Source: Pseudomonas fluorescens (lineage in GTDB: Bacteria > Pseudomonadota > Gammaproteobacteria > Pseudomonadales > Pseudomonadaceae). From it: a stretch of 64,000 bases of DNA. The notes under the pieces are model-generated. The model was not told the DNA's origin, searched no databases, and saw only the letters and a program-made list of their open reading frames with translations. Position numbers and translations under genes: made by a program. Shown here in pieces: positions 1 through 6,872 of this stretch. The stretch covers positions 1-64,000 of the forward strand of contig NZ_LVEJ01000037.1 of NCBI RefSeq assembly GCF_001648775.1, read 5' to 3'. Numbering within the stretch: the first letter of the stretch is position 1; the number at the start of each line of letters is the position of its first letter.

Positions 1-14
1 GCCCCCTTGGGGGC
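1..14. terminator. Possible terminator remnant at window edge
   Basis: The first 14 bases form a perfect palindrome (GCCCCC TT GGGGGC with its symmetric partner). It probably belongs to a hairpin of a gene outside the window. No T-run is visible, so the call is weak. The rest of the first 92 bases shows no gene. Confidence 0.25.
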
Positions 15-92
15 GGTCCGAGGTTTCGGGTGGGCTGGGGTGAGGGGGATGGGTCTAACTGACACACCGCAACACATTCGCATCAACTCGAG

Positions 93-1115
93 TCAGGCTT
101 CCTCCCGCGCCCGCCGCACCTGCACCAACAACGCCGGCGCAAAATGCAGCAACACCATCCGACTCAAATGATGAGTAAGGATAAACACCACATTCAACCC
201 ACCACCAAACGCGACAATCGCAATCGTCTCGATCGCCCCCGGCATATACGCCAGCCACAGCGACAGCGGATCACTGCCCAACCACCGCGCCGCGACTTCG
301 GCAAATACTGCGGCGACCACGATCATCAAACCAACCGAGACTAACGCCGTGCGGCCATGACGCCCCAGTTCCGCGACGCCAAGGCCCTGAAACCTTGAGC
401 CGATTCGTACACCGAGAATCAGCGCCGCCAGATTCAAACTCCAGTCCGGCATGTGAAAGCCATGCAGCCATCCCGACTTCACAAACACCGCCGTAATGAT
501 GATCGCCGTGAGCATGAACGGCGCCGGGACGCCGATCACCAGCAGCAAGCGACCGAGCAGCACGCTCAACGCGATCACCGAAAGCGCGGTCAACGCCATG
601 CCTGTGGTCAGTGGATCACCATCGGCAACCGCCACCGCAGCGGCTTGACCGGGAATCAAGAAACTCACCAACACCGTGATGAGCAGTAAACGCATCAGGT
701 GCACGATGATGACCTTGCTCGACGCCTTTTCCGACTCGAGTAAATCGAACACCGCCGCCAGTGCGCCGGGATAAACCGCCAACAGTGCATCGGTGCGATT
801 CCAGCCTGCGCCGCGCGTCAGCCACCATCCGGCGAACGCGATTTGCACCGTCAGGCAAATCAGCAACACGCCGAGGCTCGGCAACATTGTCGAGGCCGTC
901 TCGCTGTCCCACGCTTCGAACATCAGCCCGGTGGCGATGCCCAGCGTGACCTGGATGTAGCCCAGCCCATAGGGGGTTGCCGGGGCGATGCCGGTTTTGC
1001 TGGCGAACAAAGCGGTGACCACAATCGACCCCAACAGCAAGCCATGGGGCACGCCTTGGAACTGCAAGAGTGCGCCGAAACCGGCGGCAATCAACAAACA
1101 CAGAATGGATTTCAT
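93..1115 (-). CDS. AbrB-family integral membrane protein (putative ammonia monooxygenase-like)
   Basis: A hydrophobic protein of about 340 residues with roughly ten predicted membrane segments in two similar halves, as in the AbrB/YdbK-type membrane family once annotated as putative ammonia monooxygenase. The family is thought to be transporter-like, but no substrate is established. I start it at the ATG at 1115 (MKSILCLLIAAG), which begins the first hydrophobic segment, not at an in-frame ATG 16 codons upstream that lies in the unrelated leader. A REPIN lies just upstream (1171-1260), so it seems to be a single-gene transcript. The function is family-level only. Confidence 0.8.
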   Translation of the reverse strand: MKSILCLLIAAGFGALLQFQGVPHGLLLGSIVVTALFASKTGIAPATPYGLGYIQVTLGIATGLMFEAWDSETASTMLPSLGVLLICLTVQIAFAGWWLTRGAGWNRTDALLAVYPGALAAVFDLLESEKASSKVIIVHLMRLLLITVLVSFLIPGQAAAVAVADGDPLTTGMALTALSVIALSVLLGRLLLVIGVPAPFMLTAIIITAVFVKSGWLHGFHMPDWSLNLAALILGVRIGSRFQGLGVAELGRHGRTALVSVGLMIVVAAVFAEVAARWLGSDPLSLWLAYMPGAIETIAIVAFGGGLNVVFILTHHLSRMVLLHFAPALLVQVRRAREEA

Positions 1116-1170
1116 AGTCGCCTTCCTGGCTAAAAAACTGACCCAACATCGTCGAATAATCACTTGTCAC

Positions 1171-1260
1171 TGTGGGAGCGAGCCTGCTCGCGATAGCGTC
1201 GTACCAGTCGCAGATATGTAACTGACCTGACGCCTTCGCGAGCAGGCTCGCTCCCACAAG
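1171..1260. repeat. REPIN (head-in pair)
   Basis: Two inverted copies of the GTGGGAGCGAGCCTGCTCGCGA palindrome separated by about 40 bases, lying between the HD-hydrolase gene and the AbrB-family gene. Copies are of the CCTGC subtype. The first copy has a base change (GCGATAGC). Confidence 0.9.
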
Positions 1261-1273
1261 GAGGTCGTTTCTA

Positions 1274-1696
1274 TTACATACGCAGCCGGCCAATCGCCCG
1301 GCGATACTTCTCGATCCGTTCCAGATCCTCCCAACTCGGCGAGGCAATCCGCGACAAGTCACTGTTCTCTTCCAGATCCGCCAACTTCACCACCCGACCG
1401 ATCGGGTTCTGTGCGGCGCGGTCGACGAAATCCTCGTAGGACTCGCCGGGTACTTTGGTGACCGATTCAATCGCCGTCAGCACTTCTTCGCTGAAACCTT
1501 CCGTGCGCAGGTCATCAAGGCTGACGCCGCAATCCTCGACCACATCGTGCAGCACAGCAACGATACGTTGTTCCAGCGTGCTCATGCGCAACATGACTTT
1601 CAGCGGATGCAGAATGTACGGCGCACCGCCCTTGTCGACCTGCCCGGCGTGGGCCGTGGCGGCGATGGCGATAGCGCGTTCGAGGGTCTGGGTCAT
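1274..1696 (-). CDS. HD-domain phosphohydrolase (SpoT/MESH1-like small hydrolase)
   Basis: A 140-residue protein with the HD metal-binding pattern of small (p)ppGpp-hydrolase-like proteins: His16 in AHAGQVDKGG, His30-Pro31 in YILHPLKV, His50-Asp51 with Glu54-Asp55 in LHDVVED, and a late Asp in VKLADLEEN. It lacks a synthetase domain, TGS and ACT domains, so it resembles the stand-alone hydrolases rather than RelA/SpoT. It is likely cytosolic and Mn-dependent by family. It ends close to a REPIN and is followed upstream by a Nudix-like fragment in the same direction, 15 bases away, so the two may be co-transcribed. The actual substrate is not shown by sequence. Confidence 0.82.
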   Translation of the reverse strand: MTQTLERAIAIAATAHAGQVDKGGAPYILHPLKVMLRMSTLEQRIVAVLHDVVEDCGVSLDDLRTEGFSEEVLTAIESVTKVPGESYEDFVDRAAQNPIGRVVKLADLEENSDLSRIASPSWEDLERIEKYRRAIGRLRM

Positions 1697-1711
1697 GGGA
1701 GTCTCCGTGGG

Positions 1712-2101
1712 TTAAACGCCGTAGCGGCCGCCGACGTGGATATTGCGCTTGAGCCAGTTGCCGATCGCCTTCAGGCGACTGACCGGCTTCGCTGGCCCGC
1801 AATGACGCTGAAGAATCAGCGACACCAATGCGGCCTGATCGGCTTGCGGATGGGCATCGATCAACTCGGCAACCCACGCACAATCGGCCTTTTTCAGATG
1901 CTCACGCCACTCGCCGGGCCAGGCGTCCAGTTCATCCAGCGCCAACCAGCGGGCACCGCCATGTTCCATGTGCCCGCCGGCCATCGACTGCTCGAAACAG
2001 AAAGGCGTGTCTGGCTTTGCAGGGTCAATGTGAAACAGGTAGATGTCGTGGAACGGATGCTGTGAGGGGAGCGCATTGTTGCGGCTGCCTATTTCGATCA
2101 T
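1712..2101 (-). pseudogene. Nudix hydrolase C-terminal half (probable truncated gene)
   Basis: This 129-residue frame starts MIEIGSRNNALPSQHPFHD and continues with IYLFHID, GGHMEHGGARWLALDEL and a helical tail, which matches the part of a Nudix domain that follows the Nudix box. The box itself (GX5EX7REUXEEXGU) is absent: upstream in the same frame the sequence is only antisense to the next gene. Spacing from a possible AAGGA to the ATG is about 14 bases, longer than usual. It is therefore either a remnant whose 5' end was lost or a box-less family member. A working hydrolase is unlikely. Confidence 0.55.
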
Positions 2102-2267
2102 GGGCAATATTCCAATCCTTGGGCGCTGAATGTTTCCGATTGTTTCGCAGTGTACGCGACTGGAGCAAATCAAAAACCCGATGGAACCTCCCTCCTCCGC
2201 ACAATCTCGAAACTGTATCAGCGCCAAATCATCGATAAGACACGGCGCCCTTGAAGAGGAAACCCCG

Positions 2268-2699
2268 ATGAACATTCGCTTCCTGCTTCTGCTCGCCACC
2301 TTCGCCATCATCCCCACCTGCGTCATGGCCGAAGGCTGCGACGTCCAGACCCAATCCTCCAGCGCCTCGGTGCCAGCGGTGGAAACCCACAGTTGCTATG
2401 AATACGAAGGCATGCCGGTCAACTCAATCGACTGGTCGTGCAGCAACGAAAGCAAAGACATGCTGAGCAGCACGAAAACCAAGGTTGAACATTGTGCTGA
2501 CCATTATCAGGCCTCGTGCATCGCCACGATCACCCAGGAATCCCTGGCCAACCCGCACTCCACCAGCAAGGACAAAAACGCCAAAGCGATGAACATCCCC
2601 GACAACGCGCAAGTGACCACGTATTACTACGACGTGGAGCATTTGGCTCAGGCGCGGATTGATTGTGAGAATGGTGGCGGGCATTGGAAAACGAAGTAA
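2268..2699 (+). CDS. Secreted hypothetical protein, cysteine-containing
   Basis: A 143-residue protein with a clear signal peptide (MNIRFLLLLATFAIIPTCVMA) and a mature part with at least six cysteines, suggesting disulfides in the periplasm. The ATG at 2268 is preceded by GAAGAGGAAACC, a good ribosome binding site; the longer frame from 2130 lacks one and would put the signal peptide internally. It is followed by a strong terminator at 2731-2762. I do not recognise a family. Confidence 0.7.
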   Translation: MNIRFLLLLATFAIIPTCVMAEGCDVQTQSSSASVPAVETHSCYEYEGMPVNSIDWSCSNESKDMLSSTKTKVEHCADHYQASCIATITQESLANPHSTSKDKNAKAMNIPDNAQVTTYYYDVEHLAQARIDCENGGGHWKTK

Positions 2700-2730
2700 C
2701 GGCTGATATTCATGCTAGCCACACGCAAAG

Positions 2731-2762
2731 AAAAGCCCGGTTCAAAAAGACCGGGCTTTTTA
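2731..2762 (+). terminator. Rho-independent terminator
   Basis: AAAAGCCCGGT and its complement ACCGGGCTTTT enclose a short A-rich loop. Both strands end in T-runs, so it can serve both the secreted protein at 2268-2699 and the convergent gene at 2777-3061. Confidence 0.88.
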
Positions 2763-2776
2763 ATACGCGACACTCA

Positions 2777-3061
2777 TCAACCGCCGCCGCTCCCGCCACT
2801 GCTGCTACCGGTTGATTGTCCGGCGCCACTGGGTTTGGTAGCAGAAGGCACCGGTCCGTTATCCGTCTTGCCGCCATCCCCACCTTTAGGCAGCGAATCG
2901 GCATCGGGATCGGCATTGGTGGCTGGGGATGCCGGCTCACGAGTCTGGCTGGTGCCGTCGTTTGCCGTTGGGGTGGACGTCTCGCCGGCCGCGATCGCGT
3001 ACAGCGAACTGCCGGACAGGAGCGCCGCGAGGGTTAACACCGCGATTTTATGGTTCAGCAT
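2777..3061 (-). CDS. Small secreted Gly/Ser-rich low-complexity protein
   Basis: About 94 residues: a signal peptide (MLNHKIAVLTLAALLSGSSLYAIAAG) then a Thr/Pro/Asp/Gly-rich segment ending in a Gly/Ser run. There are no cysteines or recognisable domains. AAAGGAAGAGCC precedes the ATG at 3061 with good spacing, which decides the start against a longer frame from 3220. Proteins of this kind are common, poorly conserved exported proteins in Pseudomonas; no function can be read from the sequence. Confidence 0.62.
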   Translation of the reverse strand: MLNHKIAVLTLAALLSGSSLYAIAAGETSTPTANDGTSQTREPASPATNADPDADSLPKGGDGGKTDNGPVPSATKPSGAGQSTGSSSGGSGGG

Positions 3062-3235
3062 GGTGGCTCTTCCTTTGCGTGGTGAGTTACAGCATTGGAA
3101 GAAGGTGTACGACGAAGGTGCGGTGCGTCGGACGAGTGGTCGATTGCAGGGTGAATAAACTCCACTCAATACCGGTTTCATGTTCAGTGATGACGAACCG
3201 CTGGAGTACCGCTTCATCATTAGAAAACGGCGCGA

Positions 3236-3658
3236 TTAATGGGCGATCGCTTGGCACTGGGCGCGTAAGTCGTTGTCCTGAATGACACCACAGGAACCTG
3301 AACTCTGTTTGGCAAGACAAAAAGCACGCTGATCACTGTCAGATATAGAACAACCGGAACCGCTGGTCTCCGCCAAGCAGGCGCTACGCAAGTTAGAATC
3401 ACTGATCCCCCCGCAACCAGCGCCTTGTTGCCGGGCCATACAGTAACTGCGTTGGTCACTGTTTGTGATTGAGCCACAACTGTCGCCGCCAATTTCAGCA
3501 TCGCAGATACTTCGCAGCTCGGAATTATTGATCCCTCCACAGTTACTGGCGCCTTGCCTGGCGAGGCAAAAAGCGCGCTGATCACTATCGCTGATGCTGG
3601 AGCAATCAGCGTATGCGTAGCTGCTCAGCATCAAAAGCATCGCAAGAATCAGTTTCAT
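3236..3658 (-). CDS. Exported six-repeat cysteine protein (C-x11-C-x8 repeats)
   Basis: A 140-residue protein with a signal peptide (residues 1-18) followed by six tandem 21-residue units. Cysteines fall at 19, 31, 40, 52, 61, 73, 82, 94, 103, 114, 123 and 135, so each unit is C-x11-C-x8; only unit 5 is one residue shorter. Units alternate: 1, 3 and 5 carry SDQRAFCLA-type cores, whereas 2, 4 and 6 carry an LRSxC-type core, giving three 42-residue super-repeats. Twelve cysteines would allow two disulfides per unit pair in the periplasm or outside the cell. The Asp/Asn-rich turns (SISDSDQR) might bind metal, which is speculation. No family recognised. Confidence 0.72.
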   Translation of the reverse strand: MKLILAMLLMLSSYAYADCSSISDSDQRAFCLARQGASNCGGINNSELRSICDAEIGGDSCGSITNSDQRSYCMARQQGAGCGGISDSNLRSACLAETSGSGCSISDSDQRAFCLAKQSSGSCGVIQDNDLRAQCQAIAH

Positions 3659-4060
3659 CTCTCACTCCCTCGGGCTTGCCGGGAAACAGCCTGGCACTGG
3701 TTGATCCGTTCACAATGAGCGTCGCGACACGCCATCAAATTGACATCGTTTTTGGTGAAAGTTCCAACCCCGGGAATGGCGAACGCGCAAAGTCGCGAAA
3801 TCGCCCACACTAAGGAAAGCTACTCAAGGAAACGCCATGGAAACGCTTATCGACCTCCAAAGCTGGCACTTCCTGACCAATTGAAGAGTGCAACCTATGA
3901 CGATCAAAACACCGCTCCACCACTACGCCTACATGTCCCACCCCGCCACCGACCATCCCGCCCTTCCAACACTCGGAGCTTCCAACTAGAATAGAATGAT
4001 GGCACTCTGGCACCCCAAATACTAACCATCTAAATTTTCAAGAAACAACAAGGAAAGAAA
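3659..4060. other. Gene-free stretch with two short ORF remnants
   Basis: About 400 bases with no full gene. Two tiny frames with plausible starts are visible: a 15-codon one at 3837-3884, preceded by AAGGAAACGCC, and a 30-codon one at 3897-3989. They look like 5' ends of genes cut short, at the left border of the AT-rich island. No hairpin or promoter was convincing. Confidence 0.45.
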
Positions 4061-4600
4061 ATGGACTGGAAGTTTTTTGCAACCACTGCAATAGCGTTAA
4101 CTGCAATCTGGATTTCGTGGCGCGCCCGACAAGAGGTACAACGCGCGTCTAAAGCCACATTCGAACTACAAAGCCGCTTGGAACACTACGAGCACTTTCC
4201 AATTATTAATATCTCTGTAATCCCGGACGGTAACAAAGTCAAAATAGTAATTAAAAACACCAGCCCAAAAAACTCAGCATCCTCATACAAAATAAGATTA
4301 ATATTAAGAATAACCGCAGGAAACGCCACCTTCAGCATATCAAAAGAAAATTATGTTCATCATGGCAGCTTTTTGGGTCCAAATACTACTGAGAATATTT
4401 CACCTGACGAAATAAACGATTGCATCGCCCACGCAATTGGACCATTAAAAAAATACCCTAGCGATCAAAACCACTTCGTACTTCGCGCGTATGCCGAATG
4501 CATCCCGCCACATTCGAAATCAAATCCAATTTTCGAAGAAGGAGTCGGCTTCTTCACATACGAGGAGGATCAACTAAAACTGACACCAGAGCCCACATAG
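4061..4600 (+). CDS. Hypothetical single-pass membrane protein, AT-rich
   Basis: A 179-residue protein with one N-terminal membrane segment (about residues 5-20, FATTAIALTAIWISW), a short charged helical stretch (ARQEVQRASKATFELQSRL) and then a soluble domain of about 120 residues rich in predicted strands. The N-in or N-out topology cannot be told. A strong AAGGAAAG sits seven bases before the ATG. Codon use is AT-rich, unlike the surrounding genes, which suggests recent acquisition. It is followed 44 bases later by a second membrane gene of the same composition, so the two are probably one transcript. No family was recognised. Confidence 0.68.
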   Translation: MDWKFFATTAIALTAIWISWRARQEVQRASKATFELQSRLEHYEHFPIINISVIPDGNKVKIVIKNTSPKNSASSYKIRLILRITAGNATFSISKENYVHHGSFLGPNTTENISPDEINDCIAHAIGPLKKYPSDQNHFVLRAYAECIPPHSKSNPIFEEGVGFFTYEEDQLKLTPEPT

Positions 4601-4644
4601 AAACAAATTTGATTACCCACAAATAGAAGACAAACCATCCACAC

Positions 4645-5652
4645 GTGAATCTCAACCTAAAAGAATTTGAAATGCCTCGCAAGACAATATCGTTAGCACT
4701 TAAATTTTTTACACTAGATCCCAACACAGGATTAGAGAATCAAATATTATTTTGGCTGGCTATCGGCATTCCTGCCTTGATAGCGATTTTACTTGGGATC
4801 CCAGTCTGGCTCCCCTATGCATTTAGCTTTACACCGGAGGGCTATTCGAAATTCCTAGAAATCAGCAAACTTCCAATTGGCATCCTCTCCCTTTCGATTC
4901 CATTGGGTGTGCTGATTGGAAAACTTCATGGAGCAAAACAAACTGCAGCACAAATTCAAAACACAAAAATTCAGATCCAAAGTACAGACAAAGACAACAA
5001 AACCAAGCTGTACATCTCTCACTTTGAACACTTTTGTAAAAATATAGACTTCATAGAAAGCTCATTAAAAATCAGATATTCGAACATCTTGTCCAACCCC
5101 TCAGCCCCGATAATAAACAAACCAAGTCTTTATCGAATTTGCTATCCAAGCAACTCTATCCACCTCGGGGTAACGCCTATGAGCGAGGAGTTCAAATCGC
5201 TAATAAAATGCCGACTAAAACAACTCGACGATGCACTCAAGGATCTAGTTTTCCTGCCAAAAAATGACGACACGAAAGCCTCCGTCGAAGCGTTGAGAAA
5301 GGTAGAAATTACATTATTTCTTGTTCAGGACGACGCAGCAAACTGCCTTGACAAGTTGAATTCAATTTTCATAAAGAGCTCAACCATTGAGGAAACACTA
5401 AAAGACAGCTTTTATTACGGAGTCAACAAAGAAGCAGGCGACTATAAAAAACAAGCAAGCTTTCTAGCTCAACTAATAGAGGGCATCGAGTCGATAGAAA
5501 CATTAAACCCAAAAGACAGAGTAGCGAATGATTTTTTTATGGGCTGGCGCACTCACCACCCTTACTTCAGACCCCAAAATGATAAAATTGAAAAAAGAAT
5601 AGGTGAAATACTTCCTCACACACAGCCAAAGAAGGTAGGTACTCACCTTTAA
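4645..5652 (+). CDS. Two-transmembrane protein resembling retron-type membrane effectors
   Basis: A 335-residue protein with two membrane segments near the N-terminus (about residues 34-60 and 77-93) directly followed by KLHGAKQTAAQIQNTKIQ and, further on, YISHFEHF, then a long helical cytosolic part. Two membrane helices, then an H-x3-QT-x2-QI-x2-T motif and a Y-x2-H-x3-F motif, are what I remember of the two-TM effectors tied to Ec48-type retrons and related stand-alone proteins. No reverse transcriptase or msr/msd-like RNA is evident here. The frame opens with GTG at 4645; an ATG at 4672 (MPRKTISLAL) is an alternative start. AT-rich codon use matches the upstream gene. An effector role is inference. 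Confidence 0.6.
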   Translation: MNLNLKEFEMPRKTISLALKFFTLDPNTGLENQILFWLAIGIPALIAILLGIPVWLPYAFSFTPEGYSKFLEISKLPIGILSLSIPLGVLIGKLHGAKQTAAQIQNTKIQIQSTDKDNKTKLYISHFEHFCKNIDFIESSLKIRYSNILSNPSAPIINKPSLYRICYPSNSIHLGVTPMSEEFKSLIKCRLKQLDDALKDLVFLPKNDDTKASVEALRKVEITLFLVQDDAANCLDKLNSIFIKSSTIEETLKDSFYYGVNKEAGDYKKQASFLAQLIEGIESIETLNPKDRVANDFFMGWRTHHPYFRPQNDKIEKRIGEILPHTQPKKVGTHL

Positions 5653-5709
5653 TTGAAATACGCCACGAACCACACTATCAAACTTAAAATTCTGACTATC
5701 AAAACACAG

Positions 5710-5745
5710 GCGACAGAAACTCCCCGTTTAAATATTTTCTGTCGC
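5710..5745. terminator. 10-bp perfect inverted repeat after the AT-rich genes
   Basis: GCGACAGAAA at 5710-5719 and TTTCTGTCGC at 5736-5745 are exact complements around a 16-base A/T-rich spacer. It lies between the end of the two-gene AT-rich unit and the convergent puuR-like gene. It could act as a terminator despite lacking a T-run after the stem, or mark the island border. Confidence 0.4.
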
Positions 5746-5817
5746 TGCCCCGCCCTCCACGCATGAATAAAAACAGACAAAGCCCGCTTACCCTGCCATT
5801 AGATAGATTTTCCGCAC

Positions 5818-6366
5818 TCAAAAATTCGCCGGCGTATTCGCACTAATAATCTCAGCCTCATCCGCCCCGATATTCCGAAACTTATGCGGCAATGTCGTCG
5901 GAAAATAATACCCATCCCCCGCATTCAACACACTCACCGCCCCATCCACGGTCAACTCAACCGTGCCCCGCGTCACCAACCCACACTCCTCGCCCTCAGC
6001 ATGCACAATCGGCTCTTCCCCGGAACTCGCGCCCGGGGCGTATTGCTCACGCAGCAAGCGCATCTGGCGGCTGGGTACGGAGGCGCCGATCAGTAGCAGG
6101 CGCAGGCCGTGGCGGCCGAGGTCGGGTTGTTCGTTGGCGCGGAAGACGTATTGGTGTTCGCGCGGCGGTTGGTCGAAGGTGAAGAAGTCGGCCAGGGACA
6201 TCGGTATGCCTTCGAGCAGCTTTTTCAGTGAACTGACGGAAGGACTGACGCGATTCTGTTCGATCAGGGAGATGGTGGCATTGGTCACGCCGCTACGTCG
6301 GGCCAGCTCGCGCTGGGAGAGTTTGTAGCTTTCGCGTACTAGTTTGAGTCGAGAACCCGTATCCAT
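5818..6366 (-). CDS. puuR: XRE-cupin transcriptional regulator, PuuR/PauR type
   Basis: 182 residues with an N-terminal helix-turn-helix of the XRE class (about residues 8-60, with LSQRELARRSGVTNATIS) and a C-terminal cupin (about residues 105-175, HAEGEECGLVTRGTVEL and AGDGYYFPTTLPHKF). This architecture is that of PuuR in E. coli and PauR in P. aeruginosa, repressors of polyamine catabolism released by putrescine. The start at 6366 (MDTGSRLKLV) puts the DNA-binding domain at the N-terminus; a longer frame to 6555 adds unrelated residues. It lies next to the puuB/puuC genes it would control, separated by a REPIN-rich gap. Confidence 0.85.
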   Translation of the reverse strand: MDTGSRLKLVRESYKLSQRELARRSGVTNATISLIEQNRVSPSVSSLKKLLEGIPMSLADFFTFDQPPREHQYVFRANEQPDLGRHGLRLLLIGASVPSRQMRLLREQYAPGASSGEEPIVHAEGEECGLVTRGTVELTVDGAVSVLNAGDGYYFPTTLPHKFRNIGADEAEIISANTPANF

Positions 6367-6556
6367 GACAGCCTTATGTGAGTAGTACTTAAGGGTAATG
6401 GGGGTGGGTGGCGGGTGCCGCGCGAGGCGCGGATCACGTTGCTCCCGTGTCCCGGAACCGTGAAAGGCGGCTATTAAATCACGTTTGCTGGTGTTGCTCA
6501 GCAGGTTCGATGGACGGTGCGGCAAAAGTCCTTCTGGCCTTGGTAATACAGTCATT

Positions 6557-6645
6557 GTGGGAGCGAGCTTGCTCGCGAAAGCGGTGTGTCAGACGACATG
6601 GAAGTTGGCTGATATGGCCTCTTCGCGAGCAAGCTCGCTCCCACA
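6557..6645. repeat. REPIN (head-in pair, CTTGC subtype)
   Basis: Two inverted copies of GTGGGAGCGAGCTTGCTCGC about 40 bases apart, in the roughly 500-base gap between puuR and puuB. The rest of the gap holds a degenerate single copy and a terminator; no gene is visible. Confidence 0.9.
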
Positions 6646-6764
6646 ATTGGATCTCTTTTGTGTCAGTTGGCTTGGTGGCAGATGTCAGACTGTCATCGCT
6701 GGCAAGCCAGACTCCCACAGGGTTGTGGTGTTTCTGTGGGAGGGATGGTGGCTGGGCTGGCCTC

Positions 6765-6789
6765 ATCGCGAGCAGGCTCACTCCTACAA
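6765..6789. repeat. Lone degenerate REP half
   Basis: TCGCGAGCAGGCTCACTCCTAC differs from the REP palindrome at two or three positions. A weakly related GTGGGAGGGATGG about 30 bases upstream may be its decayed partner, so this looks like an old, eroding REPIN. Confidence 0.6.
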
Positions 6790-6830
6790 TTTGATCTTTG
6801 GTGTGTCATTGGGATTGGTGGTGTGTGATG

Positions 6831-6863
6831 AAAAAAACCGGCGGGGTCTTGGGCCGCCGCCGG
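6831..6863 (-). terminator. Rho-independent terminator of the puuB transcript
   Basis: Read on the minus strand, CCGGCGG pairs with CCGCCGG and is followed by seven T residues, ten bases after the puuB stop codon. Confidence 0.85.
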
Positions 6864-6872
6864 GGAGGTAAC

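Noticed and set aside
2130-2267. Longer N-terminus for the secreted protein at 2268
   Set aside because: It would put the signal peptide internally and lacks a binding site.
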